A stretch of 60,858 nt of DNA from an uncultured Dysgonomonas sp. (GTDB taxonomy: Bacteria > Bacteroidota > Bacteroidia > Bacteroidales > Dysgonomonadaceae), in contig NZ_CAKUOF010000021.1 in NCBI RefSeq assembly GCF_934668725.1, positions 1 to 60,858 of the forward strand. The letters are read 5' to 3'. Below, piece by piece: positions 45,547-54,608 of the stretch. Positions within the stretch are counted from its first letter, which is position 1, and each line of letters opens with the position of its first letter. Both the position numbers and the translations under genes were made by a program. The notes beneath the pieces are model-generated. The model saw nothing but the letters and a program-made list of their open reading frames with translations, did not search any database and was not told the DNA's origin.

Positions 45547-48500
45547 TTAGAATGAGAGATTAATACCACCCATAAAAGTCTTTTGTTGAGGATAATACCC
45601 ATTGTTCACACCTGGCGACTCGGGGTCGATACCATCAGGTAAGCCTGAGATTGTAAAGATATTCGAACCTTCAGTAAACACTCTTAAGGTTTTAAGACCC
45701 AAAGGTCGTAATACCTTAGTTGGGATAGTGTATCCTATTTGAAGTGATTTGAGACGTACATACTTACCATCTCTTAACCAGAAGGTTGAAGCCAGACCGT
45801 TGTCACCGCCATGTCCCGGAGAACCAAGTGTCAAACGAGGATATTCTCCGTTTTGATTTGCAATACTATATGCATTCTGCACTAGATATAATGGTGAATT
45901 TGAGCCTTCTTTAAATGACTGAGTCCAAACTGTATTATCATCATAACCATTGTAATAGGTTCCGGTGAGAGAAACATCGAATAAAGCTCCTCCCGAGAAT
46001 AAAGCATTAATATCAAAATTGTTCCATGATGCAGCTAAATTCAAACCGAAGGTTAATTCAGGACGATTACTACGACCTATAATACCTCTGTCTTGATTGT
46101 CTATTTTACCATCGCCATTGATGTCCCTGTATTTAATGTCTCCAACATTAGGACGACTTCCGTACCATGCAGAGTTATCAATCTCTTCTTCCGAACGATA
46201 CAATCCTTCTGCAATCCATCCGGATAATGATCCAGGCTTGCTTCCTACAATTTTTTGATTAGAAGGAACATTTGCCGCTTGGGGATAACGCAACCAGCGA
46301 CTTGTAGCATAGGTTAAATTGGGTGCTATTTTATAAAATAATGAGTGACCACCTGCTTTTACTGTGTTTTGATGGGTCAATAATATTTCAAAACCTCTGG
46401 TATCCATTCTATTATAGTTGGCATAAGTTGGGAAATATCCACCCATTGAAGGTGAGTAATTACCACTCATAGCAGTAATCATATCATAAATATACTTATA
46501 GAAAAAGTCGAATTCCATACCCAATTTACCTCCCCACATAGAGAAATCATAGCCTACATTATAAGAAAGGGTTTTTTCCCAAGTCAAATCCAGATTAGCA
46601 ATAACATCAGGGAATAATGCACTTTGTAAAACGTCATTTAATTTTACCAGAGGTCTGTCTGGGTTATAATTATATATGGAAAGGAATGCAAATGGTGAAA
46701 CTCCGGCATTTCCTAAAAGACCGACAGATGTTCTTAATTTAAGCTCATCGATAAATGTCAAATTAGACATGAAATTTTCTTTAGAAATTCTCCAAGCTAA
46801 TGAAGCAGATGGAAATAAAGCCCACCGTTTATTGGCCATCCCAGCAAACAAATACGACCCATCGTAACGTCCGGTTACTTCACCCAGATATTTTTCATCG
46901 TAATTGTATCTTGCTCTGAATACATAACCAATAGATCGTGTGTTCGAACTTTTTCCTGCTATTGGATTATTGGCAGGCTTACCTAAACCTAATTCAGGTA
47001 ATTCAGCAAAATTCAAATCTTTGGCGTATGCCGAGAAACTATTGGTTTTATAGTCTTTGATTTCACCTAGAAACATCAGATCAATATCATTTTTGGCAAA
47101 TTTATTCGCATAATATATACCGGCTTGCCCCACAAGTTGTTCCCATGTCACTTGCCCTTCTCCCAGTGAAATGGTACTCTTACCTCTAGGGTCTTGAGCT
47201 GTTGTATAGTCTAGCTTTTGAGTAGAGTCGGGTAACTTTATAGCACTTACGGTATAGGGCGTATCCAGATTTTTATTATGAGATGTACTATAGTCGTAAG
47301 CTCCTGTGGCTTTTAGGCTAAGCCCTTCGAGCCAAGGCACTTTATATTCTAATGTGATATTGGTTTGAACACCTGTTGAGCGTGTCTTTTTATATCCCGA
47401 TTCGTGTATTGCTGCAAGCGGACTTTGAGGTAATCCTGTATTTCTCAAAGGGGTTGCAGTATATAGTCCGTCATAAGTCTTAGGTAGGTAGGGGTGCATC
47501 GCTATTGTTTGACGAGATATAGATAACCAACCAGACTCTGAGTCTACGCTTGATCCATCACTACCACCCGAGCTATATCCCGGAGTTTTACGACGACCTA
47601 CATCACCAGATATCCCGAATGTTAATCTCAAGTTTTTATTGATATCGGCAGTCAAGTTAGAACGCAAATTATATCGGCGAAAATCGAAGCCTTCGATATT
47701 TCCCTTTTGATTCAAATAACCAATTGACGAAAAATATTTTATATTTTCGGTTCCTCCCTGAAGAGATAGGTTATATCTTTGATTTATACCCGTGCCAAAT
47801 ACTTCGTCAATATAATTGACATTGTCCCAACCATCAGTAGGGTCACCATTAGTCATTTTAGCAATGTTATCGTTGGTAAAAATAGCTGAGTATTGCGAAG
47901 CATCAGTGATGGCTCCACTTGCTAATTTATCCATCATATCTGCCATATTGTAGTAATGTGCAAACTGTGGAGCATTCATAAATTTAGGAAAGTTTGCATT
48001 TACTGATATACCGTAAGAATTAGAGAAGTTTATTTCGGGTTTACCTAAACTACCTTGTTTTGTGGTTATAATTACAACTCCTCCGGCCGCTTCAAGACCA
48101 AAGACTGCTGCTGCCGCTCCATCTTTCAGAACTGATATGCTTTCAATATCATTCGGGTCAATATCATTGATCGAACGTGGCATTCCATCTACAATATATT
48201 TTACACCATATACAGAACCACGTACTCTTAGTGTAGCTTGGTCAAGACCAGGCTCTCCAGTTTCTTGTACCGACGAGAGACCGGGCAAACGTCCGCCAAG
48301 CAAGCTGGATACATTGGTCGAAGGTGTTTTAAGCAATTCATCTCCTTTGATTGCTGATACAGCACTAGTCAAGCTTGATTTTTTTTGCGAACCATATCCC
48401 ACCACGACTACTTCTTCCAAAAGCTGGTCGTCCTCTTTCAAAGTGAAATTAATAACCGTCTTGCTTCCGACTTTCTCGGTTTGCGGATGATAACCAATAT

Positions 48501-48738
48501 ATGACGTTTCCAAAACTGTGTTGTCGTTTGAAACGGCAATCTGGTAACGTCCATCCAGATCAGTCGTAACAGCCTGATTTGTACCTTTTATGGCTACTAC
48601 AACTCCTATTAAAGCTCCTCCATTACTGTCTGTGACTGTTCCTCTGACAGTCTTTTGTGCTTGCATACTTATAAATAAGAATGAAAGCAATACTACGAGA
48701 TATAATCTCGGAGATCGAACCTTGATGAGTTTTTCCAT
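45547..48738 (-). CDS. SusC/RagA family TonB-dependent glycan transporter
   Basis: A 1063-residue outer-membrane transporter. Signal peptide about 1-27, carboxypeptidase-regulatory-like domain about 29-104 (VRGTVTDSNGGALIGVVVAIKG), TonB-box-like EVVVVGYGSQKK (about 109-120), plug domain with GSVYGVKYIVDGMPR, and a large barrel ending TFMGGINLSF. Works with the adjacent SusD lipoprotein to import oligosaccharides into the periplasm, powered by TonB. No N-terminal STN domain is present, so it is not expected to signal through an anti-sigma factor, consistent with control by the ROK repressor. Confidence 0.95.
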   Translation of the reverse strand: MEKLIKVRSPRLYLVVLLSFLFISMQAQKTVRGTVTDSNGGALIGVVVAIKGTNQAVTTDLDGRYQIAVSNDNTVLETSYIGYHPQTEKVGSKTVINFTLKEDDQLLEEVVVVGYGSQKKSSLTSAVSAIKGDELLKTPSTNVSSLLGGRLPGLSSVQETGEPGLDQATLRVRGSVYGVKYIVDGMPRSINDIDPNDIESISVLKDGAAAAVFGLEAAGGVVIITTKQGSLGKPEINFSNSYGISVNANFPKFMNAPQFAHYYNMADMMDKLASGAITDASQYSAIFTNDNIAKMTNGDPTDGWDNVNYIDEVFGTGINQRYNLSLQGGTENIKYFSSIGYLNQKGNIEGFDFRRYNLRSNLTADINKNLRLTFGISGDVGRRKTPGYSSGGSDGSSVDSESGWLSISRQTIAMHPYLPKTYDGLYTATPLRNTGLPQSPLAAIHESGYKKTRSTGVQTNITLEYKVPWLEGLSLKATGAYDYSTSHNKNLDTPYTVSAIKLPDSTQKLDYTTAQDPRGKSTISLGEGQVTWEQLVGQAGIYYANKFAKNDIDLMFLGEIKDYKTNSFSAYAKDLNFAELPELGLGKPANNPIAGKSSNTRSIGYVFRARYNYDEKYLGEVTGRYDGSYLFAGMANKRWALFPSASLAWRISKENFMSNLTFIDELKLRTSVGLLGNAGVSPFAFLSIYNYNPDRPLVKLNDVLQSALFPDVIANLDLTWEKTLSYNVGYDFSMWGGKLGMEFDFFYKYIYDMITAMSGNYSPSMGGYFPTYANYNRMDTRGFEILLTHQNTVKAGGHSLFYKIAPNLTYATSRWLRYPQAANVPSNQKIVGSKPGSLSGWIAEGLYRSEEEIDNSAWYGSRPNVGDIKYRDINGDGKIDNQDRGIIGRSNRPELTFGLNLAASWNNFDINALFSGGALFDVSLTGTYYNGYDDNTVWTQSFKEGSNSPLYLVQNAYSIANQNGEYPRLTLGSPGHGGDNGLASTFWLRDGKYVRLKSLQIGYTIPTKVLRPLGLKTLRVFTEGSNIFTISGLPDGIDPESPGVNNGYYPQQKTFMGGINLSF

Positions 48739-48799
48739 TATTAATATTATTACAGATTTAAAAGTTACATTTATGAGAATGTAATGCGTTTATATAGAT

Positions 48800-49975
48800 C
48801 TAGCGTTGATTGTTGATTTGCTCCAATGTTCTCCAGCATTGCAGCAAACCTCTTGGCACGTGAAAACAACCTTTCCATTTTCCACCTTTAAGGGGCAGTA
48901 ATACTTCTCCTTGACGGTTGAGGTAACCAAACCATTCACGATATTCTTTATCTTTGAAGTGATTCCATGTATAATAATGTATCTTTTCGAACCAATCTAG
49001 GCATTCTTTCGATCCCGTTAATTTATAACCTTTAAGTAATGATATGAGAGTCTCAATATGTACCCACCAGAGCTTCTGATCCCATTCGAGCTGTTGGGTG
49101 GGGTATCCTTTGCGATCCATGAAATAAAATATACCTCCGTGCTTTTTATCCCAGCCGTAGTCTATCATCTTAAGAGTAATTTCGAGTGCTTTTTCGATCA
49201 ATTTGGGGCGTACAAGACGCTCTCCCAGATCCATGATAAACCACATCGCTTCAATAGCATGTCCGGGGTTGATTAATCTTCCGTCAAACGTATCGGATAA
49301 CTCGCCCTCCATCGTTACATTCTCGATGATAATTCCACCTAAATCGGGTCTGTAGAAAACGTCCATCACTTCGTGAATACAGTTTTCCATCAATTGGTTC
49401 AAAAAGTCTTTTTCGACCAAATGCTCTATTTCCAAAGCCAGATTACAAAGAATCATTGGTAATGCGAAGTTCTTCAAAGATCTCGTACCGGGATAAGCCT
49501 TATTCCATTTGTCTTTAGGGTTCTGCTGTCTCTTTAGAATAATCTCAAAAGTTTTTTTTGCAATCTCTGCATATTTTTCGTTACCTGTGGCTAAGTGTAG
49601 TTGTCCGAATGCCATTGTAGCAAACGTATACGAGAAGATATTATATGGTTCTGTTAATGGATTACCTTTTTGGTCTAAAGCAAAATACCAGTTATAGTTA
49701 CCATCGTGTCCGTATTGTTCCAAAAACTCAGCTCCATGACTTGCTATATCGAGCCATTCTTGTTTTTTTTCGACTGTATTATACATTTTGGCAAACATCC
49801 AGATTTGACGACCTTGGAGCCATATAAATTTGTCTGTGTCAAAAACTGTCCCATCTCTATCGAGGCATGTGAAATATCCTCCGTACTCTTTATCAATCGA
49901 AAAGTCAATCCAAAAGGGTAACACGTTCTCTAGCAGTTCATTTTTGTACTGCTTTTCTAGTTCATCTAAATTCAT
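48800..49975 (-). CDS. N-acylglucosamine 2-epimerase (AGE/RenBP family)
   Basis: A 391-residue cytoplasmic (alpha/alpha)6-barrel enzyme interconverting N-acetylmannosamine and N-acetylglucosamine. It matches the RenBP branch rather than cellobiose 2-epimerases: KFIWLQGRQIWMFAKMYN, INPGHAIEAMWFIMDLG, WDQKLWWVHIETLISLLKGY and the C-terminal EWFGYLNRQGEV...LKGGKWKGCFHVPRGLL (written in parts). The key histidines in NPGH and WWVH and in CFHVP are intact. In sialic acid catabolism this enzyme handles ManNAc released by NanA lyase; no lyase gene lies in this window. It sits between the MFS porter and SusC genes. Confidence 0.9.
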   Translation of the reverse strand: MNLDELEKQYKNELLENVLPFWIDFSIDKEYGGYFTCLDRDGTVFDTDKFIWLQGRQIWMFAKMYNTVEKKQEWLDIASHGAEFLEQYGHDGNYNWYFALDQKGNPLTEPYNIFSYTFATMAFGQLHLATGNEKYAEIAKKTFEIILKRQQNPKDKWNKAYPGTRSLKNFALPMILCNLALEIEHLVEKDFLNQLMENCIHEVMDVFYRPDLGGIIIENVTMEGELSDTFDGRLINPGHAIEAMWFIMDLGERLVRPKLIEKALEITLKMIDYGWDKKHGGIFYFMDRKGYPTQQLEWDQKLWWVHIETLISLLKGYKLTGSKECLDWFEKIHYYTWNHFKDKEYREWFGYLNRQGEVLLPLKGGKWKGCFHVPRGLLQCWRTLEQINNQR

Positions 49976-49996
49976 GTTTATTTGGTTTTTACGGTT

Positions 49997-51397
49997 TTAT
50001 TCGTTCCAATATTTTTCAATTTCCTCGAGTGTCTTTCCTGTAGTCTCAGGGACCCATTTCCATATGATATACATATAGGGTAGACACATCACAGCAAATA
50101 ATATAAATGTTCCGGTAGAAGTCAAGTTTTCGAGCATCCAAGGAGTTAGCTGTCCTATGAGATAGGTTCCAACCCATAGCGAAAAACCGGCAATCGACAT
50201 GGCTAATCCTCTGATTTTAGTAGGATACATTTCAGATAATAATACCCATATAACTGCACTGATTGATATTGCACAGAAGAAGATGTAGGCAAGAAAACAA
50301 ATCAGTAATACAACTGATGATACATCGAGAGTTTTTCCTATTGTAAAGTAAAGTGCAATCATGCACAATGCGATAATCATACCCGTAACTCCAAAGTACA
50401 CGAGCTTTTTTCGACCAACTTTATCTATTATAAATATGGCAATGATGGTTGTGATAACATTGACTAATCCTACAATTACCTGATAAAAAAGCGAGTCATC
50501 ACCCGATAATCCACTACTTTGGAAGATCGAAGGCCCATAGTATAAAACCGCATTAACCCCCATAAACTGACCTAATATCGCGATAGCTGCACCAATAAGT
50601 ACCGCCTTCATTATACCCGGTTTAAAGAGCTCTTTCCAATTGGCTTTAGCTTCGCCACCGATAGCTTGCTTAACTGCATCTAGCTCAATTTCTGCATCTT
50701 GTGACGATCCGGTAATACGAGTCAATATTTGTAGTGATTGCCCCTCTCTGTTTTTCAAGATTAACCAGCGAGGGCTTTCAGGAATAAACAATATTATTAT
50801 AAAGAAAAAAATTGATGGTATGGCTGACATTCCGAGCATGCTACGCCAAACTTCGTCGTGAAAAATCTTTATTAGCCAAGGATTTATTAATTCGCTTGCA
50901 CCATCTTTTGAAAAGCTGAGTAGCCCAAAATTAACTAGATATGCACCTAAGAAACCAACAGTAATTGCTAATTGATAAAGTGCGACCATTCGTCCTCGAT
51001 ACTGAGCGACCGAAATTTCAGAGATATACAAAGGTGATACAATAGATACAACTCCAATGCCGATCCCCCCTACGATACGAGCCCATACCAGAAAATTGAA
51101 ATCGTGAGCTACTGAGCAACCTATAGCAGATAGAGCAAATAGGATTGCCGAGATAAATAGAGTATTTTTTCGTCCTAAATTATCACTTAATATTCCTCCG
51201 ACAGCAACACCGAGTATAGAGCCGATGAGAGCACAACCTACATACCAACCTTGAGATATAGTATCCAATCCATATTGTTGTGATATTTGATTAATAGTAC
51301 CCGAAACGACCGCAGCATCGTATCCGAATAAAAAGCCGCCTAGTGCTGCTGCTAATGCCAAAAAGCTAACATATTTTAAATTGGCGCGTGTTTCCAT
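49997..51397 (-). CDS. MFS sugar porter (XylE/GalP-like)
   Basis: A 466-residue inner-membrane transporter with 12 predicted helices. Sugar-porter signatures are visible: FGYDAAVVSGT in helix 1, SDNLGRKNTLF after helix 2, PLYISEISVAQYRGRMVALYQL, PESPRWLILK at the central loop, IDKVGRKKLVYFG and PETTGKTLEEIEKYW at the C-terminus. It likely imports the monosaccharide or small product made in the periplasm, by proton symport. It lies 21 bp upstream of the epimerase gene, suggesting that its cargo is the epimerase substrate (a hexosamine derivative), though most relatives carry neutral hexoses. Confidence 0.9.
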   Translation of the reverse strand: METRANLKYVSFLALAAALGGFLFGYDAAVVSGTINQISQQYGLDTISQGWYVGCALIGSILGVAVGGILSDNLGRKNTLFISAILFALSAIGCSVAHDFNFLVWARIVGGIGIGVVSIVSPLYISEISVAQYRGRMVALYQLAITVGFLGAYLVNFGLLSFSKDGASELINPWLIKIFHDEVWRSMLGMSAIPSIFFFIIILFIPESPRWLILKNREGQSLQILTRITGSSQDAEIELDAVKQAIGGEAKANWKELFKPGIMKAVLIGAAIAILGQFMGVNAVLYYGPSIFQSSGLSGDDSLFYQVIVGLVNVITTIIAIFIIDKVGRKKLVYFGVTGMIIALCMIALYFTIGKTLDVSSVVLLICFLAYIFFCAISISAVIWVLLSEMYPTKIRGLAMSIAGFSLWVGTYLIGQLTPWMLENLTSTGTFILFAVMCLPYMYIIWKWVPETTGKTLEEIEKYWNE

Positions 51398-51410
51398 AAA
51401 CTTTTATTTG

Positions 51411-52523
51411 TTATAATTCAAAGTATTGTTTGTAGCGATCAAATAAGTGTCCGGCTTGTAAATAAGCTGATTGAGGACTCATAAAGTGTGAAAACTCAAA
51501 AGTAATTGCTTTTGTATAATTTGCTCTTTTAGCAGCTTCAAGTTTCAGACGTAATTTATCAAATTTAATAGGGAAGAATTTAATCGGCATATCGCGGTCG
51601 AATGTTTCTGCATTTGTCCAGCACTCTATTCCGTATTTGTCTGCCATTTTTTTGTTGACTTCGAAGAATGCGTCCAATTCGTCATAGTCGATTTGTCCAT
51701 CTTGAAAGGCGCAGGCATCAATAACACCTTTTATTCCATCAAAAATTTCGCTCCATTCTTTCTCATGTTCTTCAACTGATACTACATCCGATTTCGATAA
51801 AGTTCCCGATGCAGCCATAACAGCTTTTTTTCCATCTATCCAAGGGGAAATAAATGTAGGCAGTCCTCCCGAAACATCTTTACATTGTTTGCCCATATTA
51901 TAAAAAGCCTCGATAGCTCCTTTGGTCTTACGACTTATCTCTCCGCTGATATACCATCCGGCAAAACTTTTATATTTACTTCCATAGTGCTCCCAAACTT
52001 CATCGATAACATATCTATTGTCCTCTATCTCGTGAGTTAAGTCGCCTGTATCCCAATATGCTCCCGAATCATATAATCCGAAGTAAAATTTCATATTGTA
52101 TTTATCAGCCAATCTCAGATACATATCTAAAAGATCAATAGAAGGCATATAACAACCTTTGCTTAATAGATATTTAGAAGGATAGGTCAAGAATTTTCGA
52201 TAACCGGCTCTGATCATTATTACGGTATCGATACCAATACTCTTCATGTATCTGAAATCCAAATCCCACTCTCGTTCACCCCAGTTTTGATCGGGGATAT
52301 CATGCGATATTTCATCTAAAAATGTGCCTGTGATTTTGAGTCCATTATTTGGGGGTATTATAAGTTGGGTTTCGAGTCCACAATCCATCTTGATATTAGA
52401 CTCTGGGCATAAAATGGCTGATTTTTTTTCGGTGCAACTGTTTAACGTCGGGATGATAGTTGCTGATACTCCGGCAAAAGCCATTTTCTTTAAAAAGTTC
52501 CTGCGGTTGTTACTTTTCATCAT
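51411..52523 (-). CDS. DUF4434 TIM-barrel lipoprotein (copy 2), first gene of the glycan operon
   Basis: A 370-residue exported protein beginning MMKSNNRRNFLKKMAFAGVSATIIPTLNSC (twin-arginine-like NRRNFLKK; lipobox LNSC). It is paralogous to 38194: GTFLDEISHDIPDQNWGEREW, GIDTVIMIRAGYRK, GWYISGEISRKTK and SVEEHEKEWSE correspond to barrel strands of DUF4434. The two copies bracket the operon's uptake genes. Enzymatic activity is unproven; a glycosidase role on the same glycan is the natural guess. Its promoter region is shared with the divergent ROK repressor gene. Confidence 0.75.
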   Translation of the reverse strand: MMKSNNRRNFLKKMAFAGVSATIIPTLNSCTEKKSAILCPESNIKMDCGLETQLIIPPNNGLKITGTFLDEISHDIPDQNWGEREWDLDFRYMKSIGIDTVIMIRAGYRKFLTYPSKYLLSKGCYMPSIDLLDMYLRLADKYNMKFYFGLYDSGAYWDTGDLTHEIEDNRYVIDEVWEHYGSKYKSFAGWYISGEISRKTKGAIEAFYNMGKQCKDVSGGLPTFISPWIDGKKAVMAASGTLSKSDVVSVEEHEKEWSEIFDGIKGVIDACAFQDGQIDYDELDAFFEVNKKMADKYGIECWTNAETFDRDMPIKFFPIKFDKLRLKLEAAKRANYTKAITFEFSHFMSPQSAYLQAGHLFDRYKQYFEL

Positions 52524-52540
52524 AGTTTTATATGTTTTTT

Positions 52541-52574
52541 ACAAAAATGGAAAGATGAAATTTTTCATTTTTGT
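52541..52574 (-). promoter_or_regulatory. Leader hairpin of the glycan operon
   Basis: ACAAAAATG (52541-52549) is complementary to 52566-52574, giving a 9-bp stem with 16-nt loop about 20 bp ahead of the first gene's start. A role in mRNA stability or attenuation is possible. Confidence 0.4.
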
Positions 52575-52619
52575 AAGATTTTAAGATTAGATTGCTTTCG
52601 GTACTGTGTAATACAAAAG

Positions 52620-52668
52620 CAAATATATTAATTAATTTTATATATACGCTTTAATTAATTAAATATTT
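52620..52668 (-). promoter_or_regulatory. Glycan operon promoter with overlapping AT-rich inverted repeat
   Basis: On the minus strand TATATTTG (52627 down to 52620) matches the Bacteroidota -7 element TAnnTTTG. The region 52621-52668 contains an imperfect inverted repeat, an AAATATATTAATTAA arm against TTAATTAATTAAATATTT, overlapping that element. This is a plausible operator for the neighbouring ROK protein. No good -33 TTG is seen at 19 bp. Confidence 0.5.
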
Positions 52669-52769
52669 TATTAAATATCTAAGTCTTGTTTGGTTAAATT
52701 TATTAATTAGGGGCATATTGTGTTGTTTTTAGTGGATTTTATGGCTTTATGAATCGTCTTATAGTTGTT

Positions 52770-52811
52770 TAATTTAATTTATTGGTGTAGTAAATTAAAT
52801 TAGTATATTTG
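52770..52811 (+). promoter_or_regulatory. ROK gene promoter overlapped by a perfect palindromic operator
   Basis: A TTG at 52782-52784, a 19-bp spacer and TATATTTG at 52804-52811 form a canonical Bacteroidota promoter. A perfect 12-bp inverted repeat, TAATTTAATTTA (52770-52781) and its complement (52791-52802), has the -33 TTG in its 9-bp centre and ends just before the -7 element. Protein bound here would block transcription, suggesting autorepression. Confidence 0.65.
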
Positions 52812-52844
52812 TTATGAAAATAAAAAAGAACGAACTAACAGCCC

Positions 52845-54059
52845 ATGAATACTCAATTATTAGCTGATATAGATAAAGGAACTAAGGCAGCTTTAGTAAA
52901 AAAGAATATTATTAATTATTTTATTTTAAACAATAGTGCTACTATTACTGAACTATCGAAATGGATAGACCTTAGTATACCAACTGTTACCAAGACTATT
53001 ATGGAAATGTGCGACAGTGGATATATTGAGGATTACGGGAAGTTGGAGACTACAGGAGGTCGCTATCCTAATCTGTATGGGCTAAATCCCGAATCGGGAT
53101 ACTTTGTAGGTGTAGACATCAAACAAAATACAGTAAGTATTGGTCTTATCAACTTTAAAGGTGAGATGGTATCGTTGGATACCGAAATACCTTATAAAAT
53201 AGAGAATGTTCCGTCAAGCCTGAATGAATTGTGCGGCATAATATTAGATTTCATAAATAGGCAAACTATCAATAAGCAAAAAATACTCAATATTAACATT
53301 AATATATCCGGGCGAGTCAATCCCGAATCAGGATATAGTTATAGCATCTTTTATTTCGAAGAACGACCTTTATCCGATATATTAAAAGAGAAACTTAATT
53401 ATCGAGTATCAATCAATAATGATACAAGAGCCATGACGTATGGGGAGTATTTGAGGGGATCGGTAAAGAATGAAAAGGATATTATTTTTGTGAATGTAAG
53501 TTGGGGACTTGCTATCGGAATTATTATTAATGGTAAGATATACAGTGGAAAATCGGGGTTTGCCGGAGAATTCGGGCACATCAAAGCTTCGAATAATGAG
53601 ATACTTTGTCATTGTGGTAAAAAAGGATGCCTAGAAACGGAAGCTTCTGGCTCTGCCATGCACCGAAGGCTCTTAGAGAGCATTGAAGCTGGTGCTACAA
53701 CTTTGTTAAGTAAACAGATTGAAGCTGGAGAGACAATAAGTCTTGATGATATTATTTATGCTATACATAAAGAAGATGTATTGTGTATAGATTTGGTAGA
53801 AGAGATTGGCTCTAAATTGGGTGAGCAGATAGCGGGTCTTATCAATATATTTAATCCGGAAATGGTTATTATAGGTGGACTTGTTTCGTTGGTTGAGGAT
53901 TATCTCATGCAGCCCATAAAATCAGCTGTCCGAAAGTATTCTTTAAACTTAGTAAATAAAGACACCAATATTGTAATGTCAAAACTGGGAGATAAAGCAG
54001 GGGTTATAGGTGCTTGTCTACTGGCAAGAACGGAACTATTTGAAACTAAGAATATATAA
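52845..54059 (+). CDS. ROK-family transcriptional repressor (NagC-like)
   Basis: A 404-residue regulator. An N-terminal winged helix (about 18-70, NNSATITELSKWIDLSIPTVTKTIMEM) binds DNA. The ROK domain (about 85-395) has the sugar-binding segment GFAGEFGHIKAS (about 238-250) and the zinc motif CHCGKKGC (256-263). ROK repressors sense sugars or amino-sugar phosphates; NagC responds to GlcNAc-6-P. Divergent from the 14-gene glycan operon, with palindromes overlapping promoters on both sides, it is very likely the local regulator and would release the operon when a HexNAc-type inducer appears (inference). Confidence 0.9.
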   Translation: MNTQLLADIDKGTKAALVKKNIINYFILNNSATITELSKWIDLSIPTVTKTIMEMCDSGYIEDYGKLETTGGRYPNLYGLNPESGYFVGVDIKQNTVSIGLINFKGEMVSLDTEIPYKIENVPSSLNELCGIILDFINRQTINKQKILNININISGRVNPESGYSYSIFYFEERPLSDILKEKLNYRVSINNDTRAMTYGEYLRGSVKNEKDIIFVNVSWGLAIGIIINGKIYSGKSGFAGEFGHIKASNNEILCHCGKKGCLETEASGSAMHRRLLESIEAGATTLLSKQIEAGETISLDDIIYAIHKEDVLCIDLVEEIGSKLGEQIAGLINIFNPEMVIIGGLVSLVEDYLMQPIKSAVRKYSLNLVNKDTNIVMSKLGDKAGVIGACLLARTELFETKNI

Positions 54060-54218
54060 TTTAAGAAGGTCAATACTGTTTTTTTTACTCAAATTATGAA
54101 AAATAATAGAAAGCAAAACGAATATAATGTGCTGAAAAATAGATTGTAACTTGAATACCCATCCCTGTTAATAGGCAAAGAAAAGCCATTAGTGGGACAC
54201 TTAGTTGGTATTAGGTGT

Positions 54219-54545
54219 CTACCTATTTGAGAAAAAAATTAAGCAGACTCTAAAATTAAATTCTAAGAAATCTTTTGTAAATACATTTTCGATAGCTTTA
54301 TCTTGAAGTTGATCTTCTAAAGTTTCGAAATCTCGTTAATGGACTGTTCTTGCATTTTCACCTTGATTGATTATCGCTCTACATTTTGAGAAATTATAAT
54401 CATATTTATTAAACCAATAGGCTTTTCAACTCGGATGATGATATTCAATATGTGTCCCTGTACTAGATTGGTAGGTTTTCTTGACCCTATTATAGGTAGC
54501 TTGATTTTCATCTATTTCTATTTGGTCAGTTATTGTATTGTCCAT
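54219..54545 (-). pseudogene. Decayed ORF of unknown family
   Basis: One minus-strand frame reads through 109 codons from an ATG at 54545 to a stop at 54219 with two internal stops (after IEYHHPS and after ENARTVH). The translation (starting MDNTITDQIEIDENQATYN) has even, protein-like composition, but I do not recognise it. It lies at the border between the ROK gene and the integrase remnant, so it is probably a fragment of the decayed mobile region. Confidence 0.4.
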
Positions 54546-54608
54546 TTAATATGCTTTAGTGCTTTTGTGATGACAAATACTAAAATATTATCCTCATAAC
54601 TATTATTT

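Noticed and set aside
48800..49975. Cellobiose 2-epimerase
   Set aside because: The KFIWLQGRQIWM, WWVHIETL and WKGCFHVPR motifs fit the N-acylglucosamine 2-epimerase branch better.
30648..54059. Complete sialic acid catabolic locus
   Set aside because: No GH33 sialidase, NanA lyase or ManNAc kinase is present; only the epimerase and O-acetylesterase point that way.
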